From: Ignavibacteria bacterium
GTDB lineage: Bacteria; Bacteroidota; Ignavibacteria; Ignavibacteriales; Melioribacteraceae
DNA: 57,227 nt
Direction: 5' to 3'
Assembly: GCA_009773205.1 (NCBI GenBank)
Contig: WPAE01000005.1
Span: 1-57,227, forward strand
In this document: piece by piece, positions 14,854 to 23,980 of the stretch
Position numbering within the stretch: position 1 is the stretch's first letter
How the letters are laid out: the number at the start of each line of letters is the position of its first letter
The notes under the pieces: generated by a model
The model's database searches: none
Seen by the model: the letters and a program-made list of their open reading frames with translations, nothing else
Told to the model about the DNA's origin: nothing
Position numbers and translations under genes: made by a program

Positions 14854-16221
14854 ATGAAAAGGATTATTTTTTTAATTACAATATTCGTTTTTTCAGCAAC
14901 AATTTTTGCACAATGGACTCAACTTTCGAGTATTACTGATATTGGTATTGTGAATTCTATCGATGGATGTCAACCAAATTTTTATTTAATTGCAGCAAAT
15001 TCTCCAAATGCTGAAAATCGATTATTAATTTCTAAAGATGGTGGATTAAGCTTTACAAGGTTTACTAATTGGAGCGCTGATTATGGCAATCCAAGTGATG
15101 TTACAGTTATTGATTCACTTCGTTTTTGGATTGCTAGCGGTACCAAAATTGTTTCTACAAGTGATGGTGGAAAATCTTGGCAAATTCAATTTGAAGATAA
15201 ATCTTTAGTCGAGTTTTTTAATTACATAGAAATGTTTAACCTAACTGATGGCGTTGCAATGGGTGATGCTGTTTCATCTTCAAGTTTAACTCCAATTCTT
15301 AAAACTACAAATGGGGGCAAGAACTGGACCCAAGTAAATACAAATTTATATGGAGCTTATTCTGCCGATTTATGGAGGAGAATTGATTTTGTAAATATGA
15401 ATACAGGTTACTTTTACTCTAGTTATCCAAGGGGGTCAAACCCTCCCAACCCGAATGGTCCTATGTTAAAAACTACAGACGGTGGAAAAACATGGAGTTC
15501 TTTACCAAATACTTTTCAAGGAGGCTATGTTTTAAAATTTTTTAATGAAAGCATTGGTGTTGCTTATGCAAATAATATTACTTCATCTTCGAATGGAGTT
15601 TTTGTTACAAAAGACGGAGGAAAAACTTGGCTATATTTTTATGGTATAACCGGTGGTTGGGGTATTGCTTTTGATTTTGTTCCTAAAGATGCCTCTAAAA
15701 TTTGGTTTTCAGATATGAACAATTTGTTTTTTAGTGCTGATACAGGTAAAACTTGGCAAAAATCGATAAGTTCAGGTAGAATTAGAGATATTAAATTTAT
15801 TTCCCATAATAAAGGTTTAGTACAAGCTGATCTTGGAACCCGATTTGTTACAACTAACGGTGGTGGTTTATATACTTCAACAAAAAACCAAATGGATATT
15901 CCTACAAATTTTTACTTGGAACAGAATTACCCAAATCCGTTTAATCCTAAGACAACAATACAATATGTCATTCCGAGCGGAGCAAAGGAATCTTTCGGGA
16001 TTGCTTCGTCGCAAACTCCTCGGGATGACAATTATGTAACTTTGAAAGTGTTTGATGTGCTTGGGAGAGAAGTTGCAACACTAGTAAATGAGGAAAAGTC
16101 GGTTGGTGAACACACAGTTCAATTTAATGGTTCCCATCTTGCCTCAGGAATGTATCTATACCAAATCAATATTGGCCATGGACGATTTATTCAAAACAAG
16201 AAGATGATGTTGGTCAAATAA
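14854..16221 (+). CDS. T9SS-secreted BNR/Ycf48-like beta-propeller protein
   Basis: 455 aa. It has a Sec signal peptide (MKRIIFLITIFVFSATIFAQ). At least five BNR-type repeats follow (TSDGGKSW, TTNGGKNW, TTDGGKTW, TKDGGKTW, SADTGKTW), giving a sialidase/Ycf48-like propeller over about 30-340. Residues 352-455 are a type IX secretion sorting domain (EQNYPNPFNPKT, FDVLGREVATLVNEE, LASGMYLYQI, KKMMLVK), so the protein should cross the outer membrane and be released or anchored. Between QYVIP and VTLKV the sorting domain holds an extra segment of about 20 residues (SGAKESFGIASSQTPRDDN) encoded by an inserted palindromic repeat. The reading frame is kept. The surface function is unknown. AAAGGA serves as the ribosome site. 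Confidence 0.85.
   Translation: MKRIIFLITIFVFSATIFAQWTQLSSITDIGIVNSIDGCQPNFYLIAANSPNAENRLLISKDGGLSFTRFTNWSADYGNPSDVTVIDSLRFWIASGTKIVSTSDGGKSWQIQFEDKSLVEFFNYIEMFNLTDGVAMGDAVSSSSLTPILKTTNGGKNWTQVNTNLYGAYSADLWRRIDFVNMNTGYFYSSYPRGSNPPNPNGPMLKTTDGGKTWSSLPNTFQGGYVLKFFNESIGVAYANNITSSSNGVFVTKDGGKTWLYFYGITGGWGIAFDFVPKDASKIWFSDMNNLFFSADTGKTWQKSISSGRIRDIKFISHNKGLVQADLGTRFVTTNGGGLYTSTKNQMDIPTNFYLEQNYPNPFNPKTTIQYVIPSGAKESFGIASSQTPRDDNYVTLKVFDVLGREVATLVNEEKSVGEHTVQFNGSHLASGMYLYQINIGHGRFIQNKKMMLVK
15966..16030. repeat. Palindromic TGTCATTCCGAG repeat inside the T9SS sorting domain
   Basis: TGTCATTCCGAG at the left and CTCGGGATGACA at the right form an inverted repeat, 11 of 12 bases matching, around a 41-nt centre. 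On translation it gives the IPSGAKES...TPRDDN peptide, which interrupts an otherwise standard sorting domain without breaking the frame. Related ends (TGTCATTCTGA) occur at 7795 and 57021. Confidence 0.7.
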
Positions 16222-16264
16222 GGACATTTGCGGAATAGTAAATAAATTTTTAACAAGGACTAAC

Positions 16265-16996
16265 ATGGAAAACAAAAAAACATTTTATATAGTTGCTGCA
16301 ATTCTTGGCGCTTCATTAATAATTGCCGTATTGATTTTTTCATTAATTTGGAAATCAACAAAGAATGCAGACCAAACGATAACTGTAACTGGCTCGGCTA
16401 AAAAAGCGATTGTTTCAGATTTGGGAATTCAACGCGGAACTTTGCAAGCATCAAGCACCGATAGGAAAACTGCTTATCAAATTGTTCAAGATCAATTGCC
16501 AAGCGTTATAAGTTTTTTGCAAAGCAAAGGTTTTACAAAAGAGCACATAGAAGTTTTTGGAATAAACGGCTACCCGGTTTTTGAAGTAAATGCAAGCGGT
16601 ATGCAGACTGCAAAAATTTTATACTACGTTTATAGCCAGCGTTTTGAAGTAAAAGCAAATGATATTCAAAAAATAAAAGAACTTTCTGTTTCTCTTAGCT
16701 CTCTTGTAGAAAAAGGATTAGATATTTCTACAGATATGCCTGAGTACCTTTACACAAAGATTGATGATCTGAAAATTGCTATTCAAGCAGAAGCTGCAAA
16801 AAATGCAATGGAGAGGGCAGGTAAAATTGCCGAATCAACAGGAAGAAATCTTGGCCCGCTTCGAAACGCACGAATGGGCGTAATTCAAATAACTCCAAGA
16901 AACTCCAACATGGTTTCCGATTACGGCACGAACGATGTTTCATCAATCGAAAAAGAAATTACGGCAGTAGTTTCTGCTTCATTCGAAATTAATTAG
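16265..16996 (+). CDS. SIMPL domain protein (DUF541)
   Basis: 243 aa. One N-terminal transmembrane helix (about 8-30) is followed by a periplasmic SIMPL/DUF541 domain. The domain begins with the usual ITVTGSAKKAIVSDLG, contains YQIVQDQLPSVISFLQSKGF and ends with ITAVVSASFEIN. The closest family form, with a G-S-A-K...D pattern and a long central helix, is the SIMPL-domain group typical of Bacteroidota. No biochemical function is established for this group. It lies 43 nt after the T9SS protein gene and 4 nt before proC, and may be co-transcribed with proC. Confidence 0.8.
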   Translation: MENKKTFYIVAAILGASLIIAVLIFSLIWKSTKNADQTITVTGSAKKAIVSDLGIQRGTLQASSTDRKTAYQIVQDQLPSVISFLQSKGFTKEHIEVFGINGYPVFEVNASGMQTAKILYYVYSQRFEVKANDIQKIKELSVSLSSLVEKGLDISTDMPEYLYTKIDDLKIAIQAEAAKNAMERAGKIAESTGRNLGPLRNARMGVIQITPRNSNMVSDYGTNDVSSIEKEITAVVSASFEIN

Positions 16997-17000
16997 GCAA

Positions 17001-17819
17001 ATGATGACAAAAAAGAAAATTGCTATACTCGGCTGCGGGAATATTGGTTCTGCTATTGCAAACGGCTTAGTTAAAAGTGAAATTTATAAACCTTCTCAGC
17101 TTTACTTAACGCGCAAATCAGATGAAATGCTTTCAAAGTTTGCCGCAAAAGGTTTTAACACTTTGTACGATAATATAGAAGCTGTTAAGAAATCCGAAAT
17201 TATTATTATTGCTGTAACTCCGCAGCAGTTAAATGCTCTTCTAGAAGAAATTGATTTGGCGCTTGTAAATGATAAGCACGTTTTGCTTTCTGTAGTTACT
17301 GGGGTGTCAATTAAACAGATCAAAAGTAAGCTTACTAAGAAATGCCCGGTTGTTCGAGTTATGCCAAATACGGCGATAGCAATACAAGAATCTATGACGT
17401 GCCTTTCTGCAAACGATAAAGATCACGGTGCGCTTGAACAAGCAAAAGCAATTTTTGATCAGCTTGGTAAAACTGTTGTAATTCATGAGGAGTTGATGGT
17501 CCCGGCAACAGCTTTATGCGCTTCCGGTATAGCATTTTTCTTGAGAGCAATTCGTGCCGCATCGCAAGGAGGAATTGAAATAGGTTTCCACGCAGAAGAT
17601 GCTTTGTTCATGGCTGCTCAAACTGCAAAAGGCGCTGCTTCGTTAATTCTAGAAAACGGACAGCATCCTGAAGGAGAAGTGGATAAAGTTACCACGCCTT
17701 TAGGAATAACAATTTCTGGGTTAAACCAAATGGAACATGCCGGATTTAGTTCATCACTTATAAAAGGATTGGTTACTTCTGCTGAAAAAGCAAAAACACT
17801 TTACTCTGAGGAGAAATAA
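17001..17819 (+). CDS. proC: Pyrroline-5-carboxylate reductase
   Basis: 272 aa, normal length. The NAD(P)-binding N-terminus KIAILGCGNIGSAIANGLVKS (G-x-G-x-x-G) is followed by VTPQQLNALL. VVRVMPNTAIAIQESMTCL, the ProC signature, is near 112-130, and the C-terminal dimerisation domain has the ALCASGIAFFLRA and LRDxVTTPLG-like segments (EVDKVTTPLGITISGL). It catalyses the last step of proline synthesis. Two adjacent ATGs (17001 and 17004) are possible starts, with AGG just upstream. Confidence 0.95.
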   Translation: MMTKKKIAILGCGNIGSAIANGLVKSEIYKPSQLYLTRKSDEMLSKFAAKGFNTLYDNIEAVKKSEIIIIAVTPQQLNALLEEIDLALVNDKHVLLSVVTGVSIKQIKSKLTKKCPVVRVMPNTAIAIQESMTCLSANDKDHGALEQAKAIFDQLGKTVVIHEELMVPATALCASGIAFFLRAIRAASQGGIEIGFHAEDALFMAAQTAKGAASLILENGQHPEGEVDKVTTPLGITISGLNQMEHAGFSSSLIKGLVTSAEKAKTLYSEEK

Positions 17820-17828
17820 AGTCATTTA

Positions 17829-17850
17829 TGAATTACGAATTTGGATTTTA
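17829..17850. repeat. Left inverted repeat flanking the IVP gene
   Basis: The reverse complement of this stretch contains AAATCCAAATTCGTAATTC. That differs in two of 19 positions from AAATCCAAAATCGTAAATC in the tandem array downstream of the gene. The four-helix-bundle gene is therefore bounded by inverted copies of one sequence. Confidence 0.55.
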
Positions 17851-17862
17851 GATAGAGAAAAA

Positions 17863-18249
17863 ATGACAAAACAAGAATTGCTTAATAGAACAAAAGGTTT
17901 TGCTATTCAAATCATTCATTTTGTGAATGAGATTCCGAAGAATTCTACAAACAACGTGTTAGGCAATCAACTTTTGCGTGCCGCAACATCTATTGGTGCA
18001 AATTACAGAGCGGCTTGCCGTGCTAAATCGAAAGCTGATTTTATATACAAAATTAAAATTGTTGAGGAAGAAGCTGACGAGTGTATCTATTGGTTGGAGT
18101 TATTAGAAGAAACAACTCAATATCCAAGAATTTCAGTTTTGATGAAAGAAGCAAACGAGTTAACGGCCATTTTTACACAAATAGGCAAGACTTCCAAAGA
18201 TTCTATAGAAGCAAATCGTAAATCCAAAATCGTAAATCGAAAATCGTAA
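17863..18249 (+). CDS. Four-helix-bundle protein (23S rRNA intervening-sequence protein family)
   Basis: 128 aa. The sequence matches the IVP/four-helix-bundle family: LLNRTKGFAIQIIHFVNEIP near the start, NNVLGNQLLRAATSIGANYRAA in the middle, then KADFIYKIKIVEEEADECIYWLELL. Family members are common near repeats and inside 23S rRNA intervening sequences; their role is unresolved. The C-terminal 12 residues (ANRKSKIVNRKS) are encoded by the adjoining 14-bp tandem array and replace whatever the native end was. It interrupts the spacing between proC and the rimP operon and is bounded by inverted repeats, so lateral movement is plausible. Confidence 0.85.
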   Translation: MTKQELLNRTKGFAIQIIHFVNEIPKNSTNNVLGNQLLRAATSIGANYRAACRAKSKADFIYKIKIVEEEADECIYWLELLEETTQYPRISVLMKEANELTAIFTQIGKTSKDSIEANRKSKIVNRKS

Positions 18250-18351
18250 ATCGAAAATCGTAAATCCAAAATCGTAAATCGAAAATCGTAAATCGAAAAT
18301 CGTAAATCGAAAATCGTAAATCGAAAATCGTAAATCCAAAATCGTAAATCC
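18215..18351. repeat. 14-bp tandem repeat array, ten units
   Basis: Ten head-to-tail copies of ATCGTAAATCSAAA (S = C or G) start every 14 bp from 18215 to 18341. Position 11 reads C, G, G, C, G, G, G, G, C, C through the array. Each unit is itself two near-copies of the 7-mer AAATCGN. The first units are inside the IVP gene 3' end. On the other strand it gives long false open frames with DLRFTIYDF-like peptides. Confidence 0.95.
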
Positions 18352-18356
18352 ATTTG

Positions 18357-18388
18357 TTTGCTTATTCCGTCTAATATTCCTAATTTTG
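18357..18388 (+). promoter_or_regulatory. Promoter of the rimP-nusA-infB operon
   Basis: TTTG (18357-18360), 20 nt, TAATTTTG (18381-18388): a perfect match to TTTG-N19/20-TAnnTTTG. It lies immediately after the tandem array and 53 nt before the rimP ATG, so the expected start of transcription is near 18393. Confidence 0.7.
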
Positions 18389-18398
18389 CCCGTCCAAT

Positions 18399-18421
18399 TC
18401 GCCCCGTAGAGGGCGATTTTT
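18399..18421 (+). promoter_or_regulatory. Stem-loop with T run in the rimP-nusA leader
   Basis: A 6-bp GC-rich stem (TCGCCC / GGGCGA, loop CGTAGA) is followed directly by TTTTT. By form it is a small intrinsic terminator. It may end transcripts coming from proC and the IVP gene. It begins only a few bases after the predicted operon start, which is short for attenuation, so it may instead be a 5' stabilising or regulatory hairpin. Confidence 0.5.
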
Positions 18422-18441
18422 ATTTGTAGAATATCGAAAAA

Positions 18442-18873
18442 ATGCAACTAACTCAAAAATTCGAAGAAATTGTTTCATCACTCGGTTATCTTCTTATAGA
18501 AGTTATAATTCGAGGCGATCGTAACCTCAAAGTTATTGAGCTTTATATTGATAACGAGAAAGGAATTACTACGGATGATTGCTCTCTTGTTAGCCGTGCG
18601 GTAAACGAAGCCATAGAGACAGAGAATTTTATAGATTCAAACTTTCGGTTAGATGTTTCATCTCCAGGAATAGAAAGACCGCTTAAGTTTTTGGTTCAGT
18701 TTCAAAAACATATTAATAGAAAGTTTGAGATAATACAAAAAGATGAAGAACGAAAATTGACTGCTAAGCTTTTACGCATCGAAGGTGAGAGCCTTTTCTT
18801 TGCAGATAAAGGCGGCGAAACTAAAATAGAATATAAAAACATTACTCAAGCAAAAGTTTTAATTAGTTTATGA
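18442..18873 (+). CDS. rimP: Ribosome maturation factor RimP
   Basis: 143 aa. RimP helps assemble the 30S subunit. The N-terminal domain has LIEVIIRGDRNLKVIELYID followed by GITTDDCSLVSRAVNEAI, and the signature LDVSSPGIERPL is near 69-80. The C-terminal SH3-like domain is short. It is the first gene of the conserved rimP-nusA-infB cluster, 11 nt before nusA, with a perfect promoter match upstream. Confidence 0.95.
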   Translation: MQLTQKFEEIVSSLGYLLIEVIIRGDRNLKVIELYIDNEKGITTDDCSLVSRAVNEAIETENFIDSNFRLDVSSPGIERPLKFLVQFQKHINRKFEIIQKDEERKLTAKLLRIEGESLFFADKGGETKIEYKNITQAKVLISL

Positions 18874-18884
18874 TAGGAGAATAA

Positions 18885-20132
18885 ATGAACACCGAAATAG
18901 TAGAATCCTTTTCGCAAATGGCGCGTGAGAAAAGTCTTGATAAAGACGTTCTCGCCGGAATTATCGAAGAGATTTTCGGATTAATGGTTAAAAAGAAATT
19001 CGGAGATAAAGCCAAGTACGATGTTGTAGTTAATATGGATAAAGGCGACATCGAAATATTTCTTGAACGAACAGTTGTTGAGGAAGTTATAGAGCCGGCA
19101 ACACAAATAAGTATTGATGAAGTTGAAGAAAGAGGTAACGAAAACGGGCTTGAAATTGGAGAAGATTTTGTTGAAAAACTTGAACTAAAAGACTTTGGAA
19201 GAAGATTGATCAACTTAGCGCGCCAAAGCCTTAGCCAAAAAATTAGAGAAATTGAAAAAGACCTTGTTTATAATGAATATAGTGAGATGATTGGGGAAAT
19301 TGTTGTGGGCGATATTTATCAAGTTCGCCGTAATGATGTGCTTGTTAATCATAACAAAAATGAACTGCTGCTCCCTCGAATCGAACAAATTCCACGAGAA
19401 AAATACCGTAAAGGTGATACTGTACGTGCAGTAGTTAAAGATGTAAAAAATACTCAAAATGGTCCGCTAATTATTATTTCGCGCGCAGATAATTTATTCT
19501 TACGCAGATTATTCGAAATAGAAATACCAGAAATTTACGATGGCGTTATTGAAATAAGGGGAATTTCGCGCGAGCCTGGCGAAAGAGCAAAAGTTGCTGT
19601 AGAATCTAACGATGCAAGAATTGATGCTGTGGGCGCTTGTGTTGGTATGAAAGGAGTCCGCATTCACGCTATTGTACGCGAATTAAACAACGAAAACATT
19701 GATGTAATCAATTATTCCGACGACCCTGTTATTTTTATTCAAAGATGTTTAGCCCCGGCTAAATTGAAGCAGATTGAAATTGATGAGGATGAAAAGAAAT
19801 GTACAGTTACAGCAGATAGCGATCAAGTTTCTTTGATTGTAGGGCGTAACGGTGTAAATATTCGTCTTGCAATGAAACTTACTGGTTATGATATTGAAGT
19901 GATTCGTATTGAAAAGCCGCTTGAAGAATATGAGGAAGACGTTGAACTGCCAGAATTACGCGAAGAACTTGGCAGCGATATTGTTGATTTGTTAATCAAT
20001 CACAACTTTGAAACTGCTGTTGAAGTTCTCAAGGCTGGTGTTGAAAAGTTGTTAGAGATCGAAGGAATTGATGAAGCGAAAGCCAAAGAGATTATTGAGA
20101 TCCTCGAAAATCAGTTTGAAGAAGAAGACTAA
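18885..20132 (+). CDS. nusA: Transcription termination/antitermination factor NusA
   Basis: 415 aa. The N-terminal RNA-polymerase-binding domain (MAREKSLDKDVLAGIIEEIFG...) is followed by an S1 domain (about 135-200) and two KH domains (about 205-350; VGACVGMKGVRIHAIVREL, IVGRNGVNIRLAMKLTGYDIEV). A short helix-hairpin-helix tail (about 360-412) follows. The protein contacts RNA polymerase and nascent RNA to control pausing, termination and antitermination. The order rimP-nusA-infB is conserved. A GGAG ribosome site precedes the ATG. Confidence 0.97.
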   Translation: MNTEIVESFSQMAREKSLDKDVLAGIIEEIFGLMVKKKFGDKAKYDVVVNMDKGDIEIFLERTVVEEVIEPATQISIDEVEERGNENGLEIGEDFVEKLELKDFGRRLINLARQSLSQKIREIEKDLVYNEYSEMIGEIVVGDIYQVRRNDVLVNHNKNELLLPRIEQIPREKYRKGDTVRAVVKDVKNTQNGPLIIISRADNLFLRRLFEIEIPEIYDGVIEIRGISREPGERAKVAVESNDARIDAVGACVGMKGVRIHAIVRELNNENIDVINYSDDPVIFIQRCLAPAKLKQIEIDEDEKKCTVTADSDQVSLIVGRNGVNIRLAMKLTGYDIEVIRIEKPLEEYEEDVELPELREELGSDIVDLLINHNFETAVEVLKAGVEKLLEIEGIDEAKAKEIIEILENQFEEED

Positions 20133-20158
20133 TAAAAATTATAAACCGGGATTTTCTA

Positions 20159-22930
20159 ATGTCCGAACCAAAAGCACAAAAGATTAGGCTTTACAAACTA
20201 GCTTCAGAATTCAATCTTTCTACAGATAGTTTAATGGAATTTTTGCAGAAAAAAGGTTATCAAGTTAAAGGTATTTCGACTTTAGTAACCGATGAGATGA
20301 TGAATGACATCAAATTATTCTTTAAGAAAGACATAGAAAAAGCAGAAAAGCATTATAGGAAGATTGAAGAATTCCAGAAGAAACGGGGTGATCATGCAGA
20401 ACATGAACCAAAAGCCGAAGTAAAACAAGAACCAATACAAACGCAGGTTGTAACTATAGTTCCTGTTTCAGAAGTTTCGGCAGCTGAAGAAACTACTATG
20501 GCTAATGTTGAAGAAGTTTCAGTAGCTGATGCAGTTGATAATGAAGATATTGAAGTACAGATTGAACATGCTTCTGGAGAAACCACTACTGTAGAAATTG
20601 AAGCTGAAGAAATAGTGCTTGATCCAGAACCAGCAGTAACTGTTGATGACGTTCCAAAGATATTTAAGACTGAAACGGAGAAGAGATTAGAAACACAGAA
20701 AAAGGGCTTAACTATTGTTGGCAAAATTGAACTCAATAAGAAAAGACCAAAACAAGAAATAAAACACAAACAAGAATTAAGAACACAGCAAGAAGCGAAA
20801 TCAAGGCAAGAAGCCAAGCCAAAACAAGAAGATAAGTCAAGAGATACGCAGCAAACTCCGCAGCAAAAATCTGTTGCTGTTAAACCAGCTACTACCGCTG
20901 CCGAATCAGAAGCTGATAAGAAAAAGAAAAAAGTACTTAAGGCAAAGAAAAAACCTAAAACTGCTGAAGAAGGTAAAGAAGAAGCTGTTCCGGTTAAGAA
21001 AAAGAAAAAGCTAAAACGTTTTGAAGTTGATAAACAAGAAGTTGAAGCTGCTATTCGTAAAACATTGCTTAGTATGGATGACTCTGCGCTTGGCGACCGT
21101 GCCTCTGCAAGGAAAAAGAAGCGTAAAGAAAAAGCTGAAGAGCAGGAAAGAATTCAAGAAGAAAGAATTTTAGATCAAAAAACAATTAAGGTTACAGAGT
21201 TTATTGCTGTTAACGAACTCGCCAATCTTATGAAAGTGCCGGTTAGCGATGTTATTTCAAAATGTATTTCGCTTGGATTAATGGTTTCTATTAACCAGAG
21301 ATTAGATGTTGAAACAATTACTTTAATTGCAGATGATTTTGGTTTTGAAATTGTACTTCAGCGGGAATATCAAGCCGAGATTGATGCCGACATTCCGGAT
21401 TCCGAAGATACATTAAAGTTCCGTCCGCCTGTTGTTACAATAATGGGGCACGTAGATCATGGCAAAACATCTTTATTGGATTTTATCCGAAGAGCAAATG
21501 TTGTTGCTGGAGAAGCCGGTGGAATTACACAGCACATAGGCGCTTACAAAGTTGCTTTAGACGATGGCAAAGAAGTTGCATTTTTAGATACGCCTGGACA
21601 CGAAGCGTTTACAGCAATGCGTGCCCGCGGCGCTAGAGTAACTGATATTGTAGTTCTTATTGTTGCAGCCGATGATGCCGTGATGCCGCAAACAGTTGAA
21701 GCTATTAATCACGCTCAAGCTGCAAATGTGCCGATTATAGTAGCCATCAACAAAGTTGATAAACCAAACTCGAACATAGAAAGAATTAAACAGCAATTAG
21801 CAGAAAAGAATATTTTAGTTGAAGAATGGGGTGGTAAATATCAATGCGTTGAAGTTTCTGCAAAGCTCGGCAAAAACATTGATGTACTTTTAGAAAAAAT
21901 TGTTCTTGAAGCTGAACTGCTTGATCTTAAAGCAAACCCAGACCGTAAAGCAAGGGGAACAATTATTGAATCTCAACTAGATAAAGGCAGAGGAGTTACA
22001 GCAACTGTTCTTGTTCAGAAGGGAACTTTGAGAATTGGCGATCCATTTATAGCCGGCGTAACTCACGGGCGCGTTCGTGCTATGTTTGATGAGCGAGGCA
22101 AAAAAGTTTTTGAAGCAGTTCCATCAACTCCTGTACTTGTTCTTGGTTTTGAAAATGCACCGCAAGCCGGAGATGTTTTTGCCATTGTTGATTCAGAAAG
22201 AGAAGCACGCGAAACAAGTATAAAGCGTATGCAGCTTAAACGCGAGCAAGATCACCGTCAAGTTCATCACATTACGTTAGATGAAATTGCAAACCAAATT
22301 TCGCAAGGCGGATTTAAGGAATTACCAATTATTGTTAAAGGCGATGTTGATGGTTCTATTGAAGCTTTATCTGATTCTTTGATGAAACTTTCGAACCAAG
22401 AAGTTTCTGTTAAAGTAATTCACAAAGGTGTTGGCGCTATTAGCGAAGGCGATGTTCTTCTTGCAGCAGCATCTAAAGCCATTATTATTGGGTTTCATGT
22501 TCGTCCAAACGTAAACGCACGTAAACTTGCAGAATCAGAAAAAGTAGATATTCGTCTTTACAACATTATTTACGATGCAATTGCAGAAGTTAGATCTGCG
22601 CTCGAAGGAATGCTTTCGCCGGTAGTAAGCGAAGAAAACGTTGCTACTATTGAAGTGCGTGAAGTATTTAAAGTACCAAAAGTAGGTACAATTGCAGGCT
22701 GTTACGTTCAAGATGGAAGAGTTGACCGCAAACATAAACTTCGTTTGTTTAGAGATGGTATTGCAGTTTATGAAGGTGAGTTTGCTTCGCTTAAACGCTT
22801 CAAAGACGATGTTCGCGAAGTAGAACGAGGTTACGAATGCGGTATAGGAATAAACAACTTTAACGATATTAAAGTTGGCGATATAATTGAAACTTATAAA
22901 CTTATTGAAACAAAGAAAAAATTAGACTGA
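20159..22930 (+). CDS. infB: Translation initiation factor IF-2
   Basis: 923 aa. An N-terminal IF2_N domain ([21 protein letters not shown]) is followed by a long low-complexity linker (about 60-320) rich in K, E, Q and V. A second IF2_N-like domain comes next, then the GTPase: G1 GHVDHGKTS near 431, G3 DTPGHEAF, G4 NKVDKP and G5 SAKLG. Domains II, III and IV complete the C-terminus, with [13 protein letters not shown] and [17 protein letters not shown]. It places initiator tRNA on the ribosome. Its TGA overlaps the rbfA ATG (ATGA-type junction). Confidence 0.98.
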   Translation: MSEPKAQKIRLYKLASEFNLSTDSLMEFLQKKGYQVKGISTLVTDEMMNDIKLFFKKDIEKAEKHYRKIEEFQKKRGDHAEHEPKAEVKQEPIQTQVVTIVPVSEVSAAEETTMANVEEVSVADAVDNEDIEVQIEHASGETTTVEIEAEEIVLDPEPAVTVDDVPKIFKTETEKRLETQKKGLTIVGKIELNKKRPKQEIKHKQELRTQQEAKSRQEAKPKQEDKSRDTQQTPQQKSVAVKPATTAAESEADKKKKKVLKAKKKPKTAEEGKEEAVPVKKKKKLKRFEVDKQEVEAAIRKTLLSMDDSALGDRASARKKKRKEKAEEQERIQEERILDQKTIKVTEFIAVNELANLMKVPVSDVISKCISLGLMVSINQRLDVETITLIADDFGFEIVLQREYQAEIDADIPDSEDTLKFRPPVVTIMGHVDHGKTSLLDFIRRANVVAGEAGGITQHIGAYKVALDDGKEVAFLDTPGHEAFTAMRARGARVTDIVVLIVAADDAVMPQTVEAINHAQAANVPIIVAINKVDKPNSNIERIKQQLAEKNILVEEWGGKYQCVEVSAKLGKNIDVLLEKIVLEAELLDLKANPDRKARGTIIESQLDKGRGVTATVLVQKGTLRIGDPFIAGVTHGRVRAMFDERGKKVFEAVPSTPVLVLGFENAPQAGDVFAIVDSEREARETSIKRMQLKREQDHRQVHHITLDEIANQISQGGFKELPIIVKGDVDGSIEALSDSLMKLSNQEVSVKVIHKGVGAISEGDVLLAAASKAIIIGFHVRPNVNARKLAESEKVDIRLYNIIYDAIAEVRSALEGMLSPVVSEENVATIEVREVFKVPKVGTIAGCYVQDGRVDRKHKLRLFRDGIAVYEGEFASLKRFKDDVREVERGYECGIGINNFNDIKVGDIIETYKLIETKKKLD

Positions 22931-23292
22931 TGCCTTCATTCAGATTACAAAAAGTTTCACATCAAATAAAAGATGAGATAAGTTTAATTCTGCTTCAAAA
23001 ATTAAACGATCCAAAATTTAGACTGGTAACAGTTACTAACCTTAAAGTTAGCCCGGATTTGAAGCAAGCTAAAATTTACCTCTCTGTTTTTGAAAAAGAA
23101 TTACGCGGAGAACTTATTGAGTTGGTTAACGAAATGAAAGGTATGATTCGTTCCGAGCTAGCTCATAAGATGTCTTTACGTTTCGTTCCAGAACTTGTTT
23201 TCTTTATTGATGACACACTCGATTATGTAGAAAAGATGGAAGATTTGTTTAAGAAGATTCACGAAAATGATAACCAGAATAACAGCAAGTGA
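22930..23292 (+). CDS. rbfA: Ribosome-binding factor A
   Basis: 120 aa. RbfA is a KH-fold protein for 16S rRNA/30S maturation. Family marks are RLQKVSHQIKDEISLILLQ, the DPKFRLVTVTNLKVSPDL segment, AKIYLSVF and LRFVPELVFFIDDTLDYVEKME. It starts inside the infB stop and its end overlaps truB by 26 nt, so all three are translationally coupled. Confidence 0.95.
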   Translation: MPSFRLQKVSHQIKDEISLILLQKLNDPKFRLVTVTNLKVSPDLKQAKIYLSVFEKELRGELIELVNEMKGMIRSELAHKMSLRFVPELVFFIDDTLDYVEKMEDLFKKIHENDNQNNSK

Positions 23293-23980
23293 TTATGAGC
23301 CGCAGTTTGAAAGCGGCGAAATTATTTTAATTGATAAGCAGTTAAGAAAATCGTCCTTTGATATTGTGTACAAAGTGAGAAAAGCTACGGGCGTGAAAAA
23401 AGTTGGTCACGCAGGAACGCTTGACCCAATGGCAACCGGTCTTGTAATTGTTTGCACCGGAAGGAAAACTAAAGAAATTACTCAGCTTCTTACAGTAGAA
23501 AAAACTTACACTGGAATTATTTCTGTTGGCAAAACTACACCTTCGTATGATTTGGAAACTTTCTACGATACAGAAAAAGGTTACGAAGGAGTTACCGAAG
23601 AAATGATTTACAAAGTAAGCAAAGAGTTTCTTGGTGAGCAGCTTCAAACTCCGCCAATGTTTTCTGCTGTTAAGAAAGAAGGTAAAGCGCTTTATCATAT
23701 GGCAAGAAAAGGTATTGAAGTTGAACGTGAGCCGAAAAAAATTTTCATCTCTAAGTTTGGAATAACAAAAATTGATTTGCCGAATATTCATTTTGAAATT
23801 ACCTGTTCAAAAGGAACTTACATAAGAGTAATTGCCAATGATTTTGGGCAAAAGCTTGGTTGCGGCGCTTTCTTGAGAGAGTTAAGAAGAACTAAAGTTG
23901 GCGAGTACAATGTAGAAGATTCGCTTACTATTGATGAGTTTAAGGAACATTACACAATTATCCATGTTGCAGTTGAATGA
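23267..23980 (+). CDS. truB: tRNA pseudouridine-55 synthase TruB
   Basis: 237 aa. It makes pseudouridine 55 in the T loop of tRNA. The catalytic Asp53 lies in GHAGTLDPMATGLV. TYTGIISVGKTTPSYDLE, QTPPMFSAVKKEGKALYHMARKG and CSKGTYIRVIANDFG (near 185) are typical blocks. The C-terminal PUA domain is absent or very short, as in many Bacteroidota-type TruB proteins. The ATG at 23267 lies within rbfA and the end overlaps ribF by 4 nt. Confidence 0.95.
   Translation: MITRITASDYEPQFESGEIILIDKQLRKSSFDIVYKVRKATGVKKVGHAGTLDPMATGLVIVCTGRKTKEITQLLTVEKTYTGIISVGKTTPSYDLETFYDTEKGYEGVTEEMIYKVSKEFLGEQLQTPPMFSAVKKEGKALYHMARKGIEVEREPKKIFISKFGITKIDLPNIHFEITCSKGTYIRVIANDFGQKLGCGAFLRELRRTKVGEYNVEDSLTIDEFKEHYTIIHVAVE

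Noticed and set aside
18215-18351. Possible CRISPR array
   Set aside because: The 14-bp units are head to tail with no spacers, and no cas gene is near.
18117-18447. Two minus-strand ORFs with repeated DLRFTIYDF peptides
   Set aside because: They are translations of the 14-bp tandem array on the opposite strand; the array has no stop in several frames.
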